In this document: positions 22,250 to 30,119 of the stretch, one piece after another
How positions within the stretch are numbered: the stretch's first letter is position 1
Layout of the letters: every line of letters starts with the position of its first letter
Assembly: GCF_000430745.1 (NCBI RefSeq)
Contig: NZ_AUMP01000037.1
Location: 1 to 38,259, forward strand
Direction of reading: 5' to 3'
Length of the DNA stretch: 38,259 nt
Origin: Fictibacillus gelatini DSM 15865
GTDB taxonomy: Bacteria > Bacillota > Bacilli > Bacillales > Fictibacillaceae
Program-made: the position numbers and the translations under genes
The notes under the pieces: model-generated
Databases searched by the model: none
The model's input: only the letters and a program-made list of their open reading frames with translations
What the model was told of the DNA's origin: nothing

Positions 22250-25200
22250 ATGAAGAAGAAGATCGCTGTCTTTACCACGGGTCTTATGATGTTCTCCACA
22301 GTAGCGTATGCGCAAGGAAGTTTAGCAAAACCAGACTTCAATCGCTCGCAAACGAAATTACACACAATGCTTCAACAAAACCACCTCAACAAGAAATTAA
22401 CTGAAAAGAAATTAGACAAGCAATATAAAGCGCATGATAATGTAAGGGTTATCATTGAATTAAATGACAAACCCGCCATTGAACAAGCGAAACAGCAAAA
22501 TCTAAAATACTCCACCATGAGCGTTTCCCAGAAAGAAAAATTAAACGATAAATTGCTAGAAAAACATAAGCAAGTAAAAGAAAAGATTGCCAGGAAGAAA
22601 GTGAAGATGAAGTACAAAGAAAGCTTCACGGCGATCTATAACGGCTTCAGTGCTGAAACGGAATATAAGAATATTACAGAAATTGAAAAGCTGCCTGAAG
22701 TAAAAAGTGTACATATTGCCAACGAATATAAGCGTCCGGTGGAAAAAGCAAAAGCCGAAAAGCCAGATATGATTTACAGCAAAGATTTAATCGGAGCCAA
22801 AGAAGAGTGGAAGAATTACGGCTATACAGGGAAAGGAACGGTTGTAGCCGTTATTGATACGGGGATTGATTATACTCATAAAGATATGAAACTAGATTCT
22901 ACGAAAAATGAAAAGCTGACAAAAGCAAAAGTAGAATCATTGATTAAAAGTAAAAACCTTAAAGGAAAATTTTATACGGATAAAGTCCCTTATGGATACA
23001 ACTATTTTGATAAAAATGACGAAGTGCGTGATTTAGGGCCAGGAGCTTCTATGCACGGAATGCACGTTGCCGGAACGGTCGGGGCAAATGGCGATGAGGA
23101 GCATGGCAGCGGAATAAAAGGGGTAGCGCCGGACGCCCAGCTTTTAGCAATGAAAGTGTTTTCGAATGACCAGAGCTTTGGATCAACATGGGGAGACATC
23201 TATATTAAAGCGATTGATGATGCGATAACGTTAGGAGCGGATGTCATTAACATGAGTCTCGGTTCTCCGGCTTCGTTTGTCGACAAAACGGATCCTGAGC
23301 AGCAAGCGATCACTAACGCCGTGAACAACGGAATTCTTTGCTCGATTTCAGCCGGCAACGAAGATACATTTGCCGAAGGGTATGAAACGTACACGACCAA
23401 TCCGGATATTGGATTGGTCGGAGCGCCAAGTGTTACAAACGAATCGCTGTCGGTTGCATCCCTTGAAAACACAAAAATTATGCTGAAAGGCATGCAAGTT
23501 TCCGTTGATGGCCAGGATCAAGGGTATTTGGCCTATAAACAAACGGAATCGCCGAACGCCGCAAAAACGCTTGGAAGCGGCAAACAGGAAGTTGTCTTTG
23601 TTGGCGATGGACAACCGGCAAATTATGAGGGAAAAGACGTCAAAGGAAAAGTTGTTCTCGCGGTCCGTACAGGAAGTTACTTCTATGCAGATATCCAAAA
23701 AACAGCTGAAGAACATGGTGCTGCGGCTGTCCTCATTCGCGGGGCGGTAGCTCACGGTGACTATGTAAATCCTTCGCTGAAAAATCCAACAATCCCTGTT
23801 CTTACACTTAGCCTGAAAGATGGAGATGATTTAGCCGCGAGCCTGCAGGCAGATAAGAAGGTGGAAGTTGTTTTTGATGATTCAAACAAAGCGGTTGACA
23901 ATAGCGCAGCCGGCCAAATGTCAAGCTTCACCTCATGGGGAGTGACGCCGAACCTTGACTTTAAGCCGGAAATTACAGCACCTGGCGGCCAAATTTATTC
24001 TACGTTAAACAACAATCAATATGGAGTAATGAGCGGAACATCGATGGCGGCTCCACACGTCTCCGGCGGCGCGGCGCTCATGTTGGAACGCGTCGATAAA
24101 GACTTTAAGTTTAAAGGCGCCGATCGTGTGAAAATGGCGAAAAATATCTTGATGAACACATCGAAACCGCAATACGATCATGGGAAGAACAATGAACAGC
24201 TTCATAACACAACGCTCTTCTACTCGCCACGCCGTGAAGGTGCGGGCTTAATGAACCTGGAAGATGCGATGCAAACGCCGGTCGTTGTGACTGAGTCGAA
24301 GTCCGGTGATGCGAAAGCCGCATTGAAGCAAGTGGGACAATCCTTTGATTTTACCTTAAATCTGAAAAACTACTCTGCAAAAGATGCGGAATACAATGTG
24401 CTTGGCACTGTTCAATCCGATTTAGCTGATAATGAGGGGAACAATTATAAAGAGGCAGTCGGCATTTACAAAAAAGGTTCGGTTGGAAAAGAGTATACAG
24501 GGGAGTTCCCGATTTCATTTGAAGTAAACGGCAAAAAGGCGGCAAGCGTAAAAGTTCCGGCAAAAGGCACGGCAAAAGTGAAAGTAAAAGTCAATTTAAA
24601 AGATACTGTTGACGGCGTAAATCAAAAGTCGCTTGATGAATTATATCCAAACGGTTATTTTGTAGAAGGTTTCGTCCGCTTCCTTGATAAGAACGGAAAG
24701 AATTCGCCATTATCCGTTCCTTACATCGGCTTTAAAGGCGAGTGGGACAAAGCGCCTATTCTGGACGGCATGTCCTATGAAGATGACACATATTACGGAA
24801 TGGCCGGCCTTGTAACAGAAGATGGAAAAGCTGAAGACGGAAGCACCAAGTACTCATATTTAGGTAAAAATGCGCTTGATCCAAAAGCGGGAGTAGACCC
24901 TGAGCATGTCGGTTTCTCACCGAACGGGGATGGAAAATACGATACTATTTTACCGCAATTAACATTCCTGAGAAACGCCAAACATGTTGAATATAGAATC
25001 GTGGACAGCCATAAGAAGTCATTAGTAAAGCTCGCAACAAGTGAAGATGTAACAAAGAACTATAAACCTGCTGAATCACCTTATAACCTTGTAACCGATG
25101 CAACATGGGATGGAAAGGTGAAAGGCGAAAAAGTCCAGGATGGCAAATATTATTACGAAGTGAAATCGGTCATCGATTATCCTAAGGCGAAATGGCAAAC

Positions 25201-26044
25201 GAAGTATATTCCGTTCATAGTTGATACGAAAGCACCTGAAGTATCAGGAACGGTGGATTACTCCACTGGAAAAGTTTCCTGGAAAACGAAAGAAAACGGA
25301 TCAGGAGTTTCTTACTATGATATTAAAGTAGATGGAAAGAGTGTCCTTGATAAGCCGCTTGCCGGATCAGAAACTTCTTACACATTAAAAGATCTCAGCC
25401 CGAAAGCGAAAGTTGAAGTCTTCGCTTATGACTATGCCGGTAACGTCACAAATAGCCCGATGGGAGATGTCAACGACCATACAATCCCTTATATCACGGT
25501 AGACACGCCAGAAGGGTTGAGTGCAGTCAACAATAAAAAAGTGGTTGTTTCAGGTCACCTGACGGATGAATCGCAAATGGCAAGTTTCACAATAAATGGC
25601 ATCCCGGTAAAGCTTGTATGGGATAATGAGAAAAAACAATATAACTTTAATAAAACGCTTACTTACAAAACGGATGGGGTAAAAGCAATTGAATTTAAGG
25701 CGCAAGATGCATCCGGAAATAAAATCGACTTCAAACGCGAATATTTCTTAGATTCAACGGCACCAACGATTAAAGTATCCGCACCAAAAAGCGTATCAAG
25801 CAAAACAAAAACGGCTAATGTGAAAATCACGCTTACGGACAACTTTAGCGAAATGAGATTTGTCTTTAATGGTGATGAAGAATACCGCCACTACTTCAAA
25901 GAGCCTTATGTTATGAAAACATTTACGAAAACGATTACGAAAAAAGTTTCACTTAAAACAGGGACGAATAAATATTTACTTGAATTAAGGGATCTTGGAG
26001 GAAACATTACGAAGAAAACATTTACGATTACACGCAAGAAATAA
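22250..26044 (+). CDS. Large secreted subtilisin-like serine protease (S8, lactocepin/Vpr type)
   Basis: A 1264-residue multidomain protease. Order: signal peptide (about 1-21, ending AYAQG), an inhibitor I9 propeptide (about 60-165), the subtilase domain with Asp203 (VIDTGIDYTHK), His269 (HGMHVAGT) and Ser598 (GTSMAAPH), a protease-associated insert (about 415-545), an Fn3-like domain (about 680-850) and C-terminal Ig-like repeats. The I9 region is lysine-rich and may form a coiled coil around residues 85-120. There is no LPxTG, so it is released or held non-covalently. AAAGGGG precedes ATG 22250. Divergent from the M4 protease. Confidence 0.92.
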   Translation: MKKKIAVFTTGLMMFSTVAYAQGSLAKPDFNRSQTKLHTMLQQNHLNKKLTEKKLDKQYKAHDNVRVIIELNDKPAIEQAKQQNLKYSTMSVSQKEKLNDKLLEKHKQVKEKIARKKVKMKYKESFTAIYNGFSAETEYKNITEIEKLPEVKSVHIANEYKRPVEKAKAEKPDMIYSKDLIGAKEEWKNYGYTGKGTVVAVIDTGIDYTHKDMKLDSTKNEKLTKAKVESLIKSKNLKGKFYTDKVPYGYNYFDKNDEVRDLGPGASMHGMHVAGTVGANGDEEHGSGIKGVAPDAQLLAMKVFSNDQSFGSTWGDIYIKAIDDAITLGADVINMSLGSPASFVDKTDPEQQAITNAVNNGILCSISAGNEDTFAEGYETYTTNPDIGLVGAPSVTNESLSVASLENTKIMLKGMQVSVDGQDQGYLAYKQTESPNAAKTLGSGKQEVVFVGDGQPANYEGKDVKGKVVLAVRTGSYFYADIQKTAEEHGAAAVLIRGAVAHGDYVNPSLKNPTIPVLTLSLKDGDDLAASLQADKKVEVVFDDSNKAVDNSAAGQMSSFTSWGVTPNLDFKPEITAPGGQIYSTLNNNQYGVMSGTSMAAPHVSGGAALMLERVDKDFKFKGADRVKMAKNILMNTSKPQYDHGKNNEQLHNTTLFYSPRREGAGLMNLEDAMQTPVVVTESKSGDAKAALKQVGQSFDFTLNLKNYSAKDAEYNVLGTVQSDLADNEGNNYKEAVGIYKKGSVGKEYTGEFPISFEVNGKKAASVKVPAKGTAKVKVKVNLKDTVDGVNQKSLDELYPNGYFVEGFVRFLDKNGKNSPLSVPYIGFKGEWDKAPILDGMSYEDDTYYGMAGLVTEDGKAEDGSTKYSYLGKNALDPKAGVDPEHVGFSPNGDGKYDTILPQLTFLRNAKHVEYRIVDSHKKSLVKLATSEDVTKNYKPAESPYNLVTDATWDGKVKGEKVQDGKYYYEVKSVIDYPKAKWQTKYIPFIVDTKAPEVSGTVDYSTGKVSWKTKENGSGVSYYDIKVDGKSVLDKPLAGSETSYTLKDLSPKAKVEVFAYDYAGNVTNSPMGDVNDHTIPYITVDTPEGLSAVNNKKVVVSGHLTDESQMASFTINGIPVKLVWDNEKKQYNFNKTLTYKTDGVKAIEFKAQDASGNKIDFKREYFLDSTAPTIKVSAPKSVSSKTKTANVKITLTDNFSEMRFVFNGDEEYRHYFKEPYVMKTFTKTITKKVSLKTGTNKYLLELRDLGGNITKKTFTITRKK

Positions 26045-26082
26045 GACGAAAGACTGGCTCTTATATAGCCAGTCTTTCGTCT
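26044..26082. terminator. Bidirectional terminator between subtilase and pgl
   Basis: Perfect 16-bp arms AGACGAAAGACTGGCT (26044-26059) and AGCCAGTCTTTCGTCT (26067-26082), starting on the last base of the subtilase stop codon and lying 17 bp from the convergent pgl stop. Confidence 0.88.
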
Positions 26083-26098
26083 ATCTTACTTTTCGAGC

Positions 26099-27160
26099 TT
26101 AATCATGCAAAAACTTCACGCAAACAGGATCAGGGACATTGATGTCGGATTGCAGAAGCTGCAGTTTTCCGGTTTCCTCGTCTCTTGAAAACAAGACGAG
26201 ATTGCTTGAATTTTGATTGGAGGCAATAAGGAATTTTTCCGATGGGTCTAAAACAAAATCCCTCGGCCAATTGCCTCTAGTCGATGTATGTTCAATAAAG
26301 GTGAGCTTGCCTGAATCTTGATCTACGCGGAACAAAGCAATGCTGTCATGACCGCGGTTGGCTGCGTATACAAAGCGCCCGTCAGAAGAAATATGAATGG
26401 CACTGCCCTGATTATTTTCGCTAAACCCTTCTGGAATGGTAGAAATCGTTTGGGACACGGTAAAGCTTCCATCATCAGCCTTATAGTCCAAAACGATCAC
26501 TTCTGAACTTAGCTCAGTCATTACATACGCATTTTTCCCGTTCGGATGAAAAACAAGATGTCTCGGTCCGCTTCCCGGCTGAACAGACAGGCTTTTTACC
26601 TCCGTTAATTTCCCGTCATGAAGAGCATATGTAATCAACTTATCGATCCCTAAATCAACGACTACCACATAGTTTTCATCAGGAGTGAATCCGGCATAAT
26701 GAACGTGCGGCTTTTCCTGTCTTTCTTTGTTCGGGCCGGAACCGTGGTGTTCAATAATTGACGAAGCCGGTTGAACAGTACCGTCTTCCTTATTCGTTAT
26801 ATACGCTTCAACCGTCCCTTTATGATAATTGGCTGTTACGACACATTGATTTTGGCTGTCAACACTGACATGGCATGGTGATGCTCCTTCTGCTAGTTGA
26901 TCGTTCAATCGTTTGAGTTCGCCGGTCTTCGAGTCAATGGAAAACGATGCAACACCTCCTGATTCCCCTTTTTTTACAACAGAATATAAGTAGCGGTTGT
27001 CATGGCTAATGGTTACATAGGTTGGGTTATCTAATGATGCGGCTTCCTTTACATCACTTAATCTTTTATGGAGAGGATCTAGCGCGAAGGAATAGATTCC
27101 TTTGCTCTCACCTTTTGTATATGTCCCGACATATCCGATAAACGTTTGCTGGTCCGTCAT
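26099..27160 (-). CDS. pgl: 6-phosphogluconolactonase, seven-bladed propeller (YkgB-like)
   Basis: Hydrolyses 6-phosphogluconolactone in the oxidative pentose phosphate pathway. At 353 residues it is a lactonase-family beta-propeller close to B. subtilis YkgB. Repeated blade motifs include YVGTYTKGESKGIYSF, NPTYVTISHDNRYLYSV, GSGPRHLVFHPNGKNAYV and RFVYAANRGHDSIALF. The conserved metal/active-site region PHVHYAGFTPDE is present. It has no signal peptide. GCAAAGGAGC before ATG 27160 sets the start. It stands alone, not with other pentose phosphate genes. Confidence 0.88.
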   Translation of the reverse strand: MTDQQTFIGYVGTYTKGESKGIYSFALDPLHKRLSDVKEAASLDNPTYVTISHDNRYLYSVVKKGESGGVASFSIDSKTGELKRLNDQLAEGASPCHVSVDSQNQCVVTANYHKGTVEAYITNKEDGTVQPASSIIEHHGSGPNKERQEKPHVHYAGFTPDENYVVVVDLGIDKLITYALHDGKLTEVKSLSVQPGSGPRHLVFHPNGKNAYVMTELSSEVIVLDYKADDGSFTVSQTISTIPEGFSENNQGSAIHISSDGRFVYAANRGHDSIALFRVDQDSGKLTFIEHTSTRGNWPRDFVLDPSEKFLIASNQNSSNLVLFSRDEETGKLQLLQSDINVPDPVCVKFLHD

Positions 27161-27201
27161 TTTCTTTGCTCCTTTGCGAATTCGTTCAGTATTTCTGTCA
27201 T

Positions 27202-27429
27202 TTATAGTATAAACGATGCAACGCGCTTCATAAAAAAATAAGGTCGATTATCTTCATCATAAAAAGATAGTCGACCTTTATGTTTTTGCTGCTGTAACAT
27301 TTCCGCTTTTGTTTTTGTCTTGCGTGTTCTTAAATCAGCAAGAGCGTAAACTCCTCGATTTTCAATTGGATTTCGTTTTCCTTCCCGAACAAGCCGGTCC
27401 CGTTTCTTGCGCGCGTCACTCTTTGCCAT
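27202..27429 (-). CDS. Small basic protein (75 aa), unknown
   Basis: A hydrophilic, lysine/arginine-rich protein: MAKSDARKKRDRLVREGKRN, then ENRGVYALADLRTRKTKTKAEML, with a C-terminal YDEDNRPYFF. I have the impression of a small conserved Bacillus family but cannot name it; the basic composition suggests nucleic acid or ribosome contact. AAGGAG-like sequence precedes ATG 27429. A strong terminator-like hairpin lies inside the last third of the frame (27240-27278), so the last 8 residues (MKRVASFIL region) may be a recent extension. Confidence 0.65.
   Translation of the reverse strand: MAKSDARKKRDRLVREGKRNPIENRGVYALADLRTRKTKTKAEMLQQQKHKGRLSFYDEDNRPYFFMKRVASFIL
27240..27278 (-). terminator. 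Terminator hairpin inside the 75-aa gene
   Basis: AAGGTCGA (27240-27247) pairs with TCGACCTT (27271-27278), and ATCTT with AAGAT inside. On the minus strand it is followed by a run of seven T within nine bases. It lies before the stop codon of the gene, so part of the frame is downstream of the hairpin. Confidence 0.6.
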
Positions 27430-27490
27430 GAGGTTTCACTCCTTATTCAATGGATTGTATTTATTATATAACAATTTCATGTCTCCGGTC

Positions 27491-27682
27491 GAGGTCACTG
27501 AAAAAGTCCAAGAAATTTTCAAAAATGCTTTTTCCTAAAAAATACATCCCCACTTTGGTAAGCGAAATGCATTGTAAACACGATGCTATCCCCCACTTCC
27601 TAAGTGAAAAATACTGTTTTTTTGGGTTTTGGTTTTTCAAAAATTTTAGTTTTTTATTAAAAGGAACTTTTTCAGTGGCCTC
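27491..27682. mobile_element. MITE-like element with 20-bp terminal inverted repeats
   Basis: GAGGTCACTGAAAAAGTCC (27491-27509) is repeated inverted as GGAACTTTTTCAGTGGCCTC (27663-27682), 18 of 20 positions matching. The 192-bp unit has no transposase and no convincing gene (a 103-codon plus-strand frame here looks like chance). The ends look like those of a transposon, and I suspect an IS1182-type relative from memory. No clear target duplication is visible. It may be an internally deleted insertion sequence. Confidence 0.5.
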
Positions 27683-27959
27683 TCTCTGGAACTTATTTTT
27701 GTCCTTTAGACGAGCTCTAATGGACCAATTTACGTCTTCAGACTCTATTTCTGTCCTTTAAAACGAGGGGATTTTTCTGTCGGGGCTTATGAATGAGGTT
27801 GTGCGCTACGGAGAATTTTCATGAGAGGGTATTAAAGGGGGTAGGACATTTGGCCTACATTTCATGAGATAAGTATTCTCCGTAATGAGACAAAATCCTT
27901 CAAAAATCGAAAAAAATTTCCTTTTTTAAAAAGTTTTTTTCACATGCTTCATTTATTAT
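27683..27959 (+). promoter_or_regulatory. Upstream region of the ureohydrolase, with nested inverted repeats
   Basis: No gene is seen. TACGGAGAAT (27807-27816) and ATTCTCCGTA (27875-27884) are perfect inverted copies, each accompanied by TCATGA (27819-27824 and 27862-27867), with GTAGG/CCTAC between them (27841-27857). This structure is centred about 117 bp upstream of the sigma-54 promoter, the usual place for an enhancer-binding activator. Two GTCCTTTA phrases (27701, 27753) also occur. Confidence 0.45.
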
Positions 27960-27977
27960 TTGGCACTGATTTTGCAT
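27960..27977 (+). promoter_or_regulatory. Sigma-54 (SigL) promoter of the ureohydrolase gene
   Basis: TTGGCACTGATTTTGCAT fits the -24/-12 consensus TGGCAC-N5-TTGCW, with GG (27962-27963) and GC (27974-27975) exactly ten bases apart. The leader would be about 210 bases and contains two hairpins: GGTTAAA/TTTAACC (28028-28057) and GCTCCTTG/CAAGGAGC (28069-28103). Confidence 0.85.
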
Positions 27978-28120
27978 GTAATTTAAGGTGTTCCTGCCAC
28001 TAAAAATCGAGGCTAAAAAGCAAGTCTGGTTAAATTACGAGATTAAGTAGTTTAACCCCAGGGCGAGTGCTCCTTGTTAAAGTCCTATATTTTAGCAAGG
28101 AGCAGAATTATCAAAATTAC

Positions 28121-28150
28121 TTGACAACTAATGATCATTAGCTTTACTAT
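28121..28150 (+). promoter_or_regulatory. Sigma-A promoter of the ureohydrolase gene
   Basis: TTGACA (28121-28126), an 18-base spacer and TACTAT (28145-28150). One palindrome fills the spacer and a larger one covers the start, so this promoter should be tightly repressible. It lies downstream of the sigma-54 promoter. Confidence 0.7.
28127..28142. promoter_or_regulatory. Candidate TetR operator 1
   Basis: ACTAA-N6-TTAGC (28127-28142), containing the perfect 14-bp palindrome CTAATGATCATTAG (28128-28141), in the spacer of the sigma-A promoter. Assigned to the adjacent TetR gene by position. Confidence 0.6.
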
Positions 28151-28152
28151 TG

Positions 28153-28174
28153 AACTAACTAATATTAGTTAGTT
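28153..28174. promoter_or_regulatory. Candidate TetR operator 2 (22-bp perfect palindrome)
   Basis: A perfect 22-bp palindrome. It can be read as two overlapping copies of ACTAA-N6-TTAGT offset by four bases (28154-28169 and 28158-28173). This is the same half-site and spacing as operator 1. Such overlap suits binding of two TetR-type dimers, as known for QacR. It covers the predicted start of the sigma-A transcript. Confidence 0.65.
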
Positions 28175-28195
28175 TAAAAAGGAGAGACTGCAACT

Positions 28196-29125
28196 ATGAA
28201 ATATCCATTATCAGAAGATGTAAAACCAGAATTTTGTACGACAGGCTCATTTATGAGACTCCCTGCCGAACGTGAAAATGCGAAGGTAGCAATCGTAGGC
28301 ATGCCATTTGACACAGCGGCGTCTTTTCGCGTCGGCGCGCGGTTTGCGCCTCAGGCGATCCGCCAGGCGTCCATGACATTGTTCCCTTATCATCCTGTTC
28401 ATAAGGTTTATCCATTTGATGACACTAACGCAATTGATATTGGGGACGTTCCAGTCATTCCGCACAATATTCATCGAAGCTATGAGATGATGGAAAAGCA
28501 AGTGCTAAGTCTTATGCAAAAAGGAATCATCCCGATTGGACTTGGGGGAGACCATTCCGTTACGCTGGCGAGTTTGCGCGCGGCGGCGAAAGTACACGGT
28601 CCAGTCGCTCTCATTCATTTTGACTCTCATACGGATACATGGGATACGTATTATGATGAAAAATATTGGCACGGATCGCCATTTATTCGGGCACACGAAG
28701 AAGGGCTTGTCCAACCTGATAAAGTATTCCAGATTGGGATTCGCGGAACATTAAATCATCCTGGAGATCTTGATGCGAGTTATGAACTTGGCTATCATGT
28801 CATTACGACGCCTGAGCTTCGCAAGCGGGGAATCGACAGTGTCATTCAACAAGTAAGAGAGACAATTGGGGACACGCCTTGCTTCTTGACGTTTGATATC
28901 GACTTCGTTGATCCGTCATGTGCGCCTGGAACGGGTACGCTGGAAGTCGGAGGATTATCCAGCCTTGAAACGCTTGAAATGGTTCGTTCACTTACCGATT
29001 TTAACTATGTCGGGTTTGATTTAGTAGAGGTCTTGCCTCCATATGATCCAACACAAATCACTTCTTTATTAGCAGCGACACTTGTCCATGATTTTGCGAG
29101 TTTAATCGCGTTGCAAAAAAAATAA
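28196..29125 (+). CDS. Ureohydrolase, agmatinase/guanidinobutyrase family
   Basis: A 309-residue arginase-superfamily enzyme that releases urea from a guanidino compound. The manganese-binding motifs are complete: GLGGDHSVTLAS, HFDSHTDTWD and FDIDFVDPSCAPGTGTLEVG. The last block is of the agmatinase/guanidinobutyrase type rather than arginase. Substrate could be agmatine, 4-guanidinobutyrate or a similar compound. Two promoters (sigma-54 and TetR-repressed sigma-A) serve it, and two PuuP-like permeases and glutamate dehydrogenase are neighbours, which favours an amine. AAAAGGAGAG precedes ATG 28196. Confidence 0.88.
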   Translation: MKYPLSEDVKPEFCTTGSFMRLPAERENAKVAIVGMPFDTAASFRVGARFAPQAIRQASMTLFPYHPVHKVYPFDDTNAIDIGDVPVIPHNIHRSYEMMEKQVLSLMQKGIIPIGLGGDHSVTLASLRAAAKVHGPVALIHFDSHTDTWDTYYDEKYWHGSPFIRAHEEGLVQPDKVFQIGIRGTLNHPGDLDASYELGYHVITTPELRKRGIDSVIQQVRETIGDTPCFLTFDIDFVDPSCAPGTGTLEVGGLSSLETLEMVRSLTDFNYVGFDLVEVLPPYDPTQITSLLAATLVHDFASLIALQKK

Positions 29126-29133
29126 ACAATAAT

Positions 29134-29160
29134 GCAGGGTGCCCTAATGCATCCTGCTTT
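29134..29160 (+). terminator. Terminator after the ureohydrolase gene
   Basis: GCAGG (29134-29138) pairs with CCTGC (29153-29157), with TGC/GCA inside, then TTTTATTTT. Confidence 0.75.
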
Positions 29161-29164
29161 TATT

Positions 29165-29192
29165 TTGCAAAATGGACACAATCGCTTATAAT
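29165..29192 (+). promoter_or_regulatory. Promoter of the TetR gene
   Basis: TTGCAA (29165-29170), a 16-base spacer and TATAAT (29187-29192). Confidence 0.5.
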
Positions 29193-29229
29193 TTTTGTAA
29201 TCAACGTTATTTCAGGTGTGGTGAATATA

Positions 29230-29805
29230 GTGTCTAAAGAAAAAATAAAAGAAGTGGCGTTATCTGTTTTTGCAAGCCAGGGGTATGAAGGAGCTTCCTT
29301 ATCCAAAATTGCAGATGGGGTCGGGATTAAAACGCCATCCATTTACAGTCATTTTAAAAGCAAGGAAGACTTGTTTTTTTCCATTTTTGAAGATGTTCTC
29401 TGGGAAGATATTCAGCGTGTTCAAACTCTATTGGAAACGATAAAAAATGATTCGATTGAAGAGAAGCTCTATCAAATTTTGCATAATATTTTTCAATATT
29501 ACAAGCAGAATGAGGAAAAGGCCGTCCTATTAAAGCGAACGATGCTCTTCCCGCCGGATGCTTTAAAAGAAGAGTTGCGCTTGAAATTTGTCAACTCGGA
29601 GACGGCATTATCGAAAATTCTGTATTCCGTCTTTGAAGAAGGAATTAAGACAGGTGTCATTAAAGGAGAAATAGAAGACTTGCTGGCATCATTTTACTGT
29701 CTTATCGACGGGTTGTTTATCCAAATTTTCTATTATGGAAAAGAAGAAGTAGAGGCACGGTTCCAAAAAGTGTGGAGCATTTTTTGGGCAGGCATTCAAG
29801 CATAA
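29230..29805 (+). CDS. TetR family transcriptional regulator
   Basis: A 191-residue regulator with an N-terminal TetR helix-turn-helix (about residues 1-48: ALSVFASQGYEGASLSKIAD and IKTPSIYSHFKSKEDLFFSI) and an all-helical ligand domain. It lies immediately downstream of the ureohydrolase, whose sigma-A promoter carries palindromic operators, so it probably represses that gene and senses its substrate or a related amine. GTG 29230 is chosen because AGGTGTGGTG precedes it; GTG 29218 and 29221 are alternatives. Confidence 0.85.
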   Translation: MSKEKIKEVALSVFASQGYEGASLSKIADGVGIKTPSIYSHFKSKEDLFFSIFEDVLWEDIQRVQTLLETIKNDSIEEKLYQILHNIFQYYKQNEEKAVLLKRTMLFPPDALKEELRLKFVNSETALSKILYSVFEEGIKTGVIKGEIEDLLASFYCLIDGLFIQIFYYGKEEVEARFQKVWSIFWAGIQA

Positions 29806-29820
29806 TTGACCATCATGACT

Positions 29821-29845
29821 CAGGCTCGCGGGCCTGGTTTTTTTT
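29821..29845 (+). terminator. Terminator of the TetR gene
   Basis: CAGGC (29821-29825) pairs with GCCTG (29832-29836), followed by eight T. Confidence 0.8.
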
Positions 29846-29846
29846 A

Positions 29847-29865
29847 GTATTAGCATTTCTAATAC
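29847..29865. promoter_or_regulatory. Inverted repeat upstream of permease 1
   Basis: GTATTAG-CATTT-CTAATAC, perfect 7-base arms, centred 100 bp upstream of the -24 element. Candidate enhancer site for the sigma-54 activator. It does not share an obvious core with the ones before the ureohydrolase or gdh. Confidence 0.4.
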
Positions 29866-29953
29866 GGTTATGATAAATAGAATAATATATGCAATTTTGA
29901 ATAATTAAAAACTAGATCATTCGACAAATTCCCCGATATCTCTCGGTTAATGG

Positions 29954-29971
29954 TTGGCATAAATATTGCAT
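29954..29971 (+). promoter_or_regulatory. Sigma-54 promoter of permease 1
   Basis: TTGGCATAAATATTGCAT: GG (29956-29957) and GC (29968-29969) ten bases apart. Predicted leader about 140 bases. Confidence 0.8.
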
Positions 29972-30119
29972 TATATTTTATGCAGCCAAAGAGTAAGGAA
30001 GGAAGTTAATAGAATGCGGAATGGAAAGTTCGAAGCTTAGATCGCTGAAAAAAGAGATCATTCCGAAGCAATTTACAGAATTTTCTTACTCGATATAAGA
30101 GATAGAGGAGGAATGATAC

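Noticed and set aside
27450-27761. A 103-codon plus-strand open frame in the long gap before the ureohydrolase.
   Set aside because: No ribosome site, odd composition rich in Phe/Lys/Ser, and it spans a MITE-like element; most likely chance.
30014-30040. Possible 8-codon leader peptide (MRNGKFEA) before permease 1.
   Set aside because: An AAGGAAGG sequence precedes it, but there is no attenuator structure or regulatory codon run.
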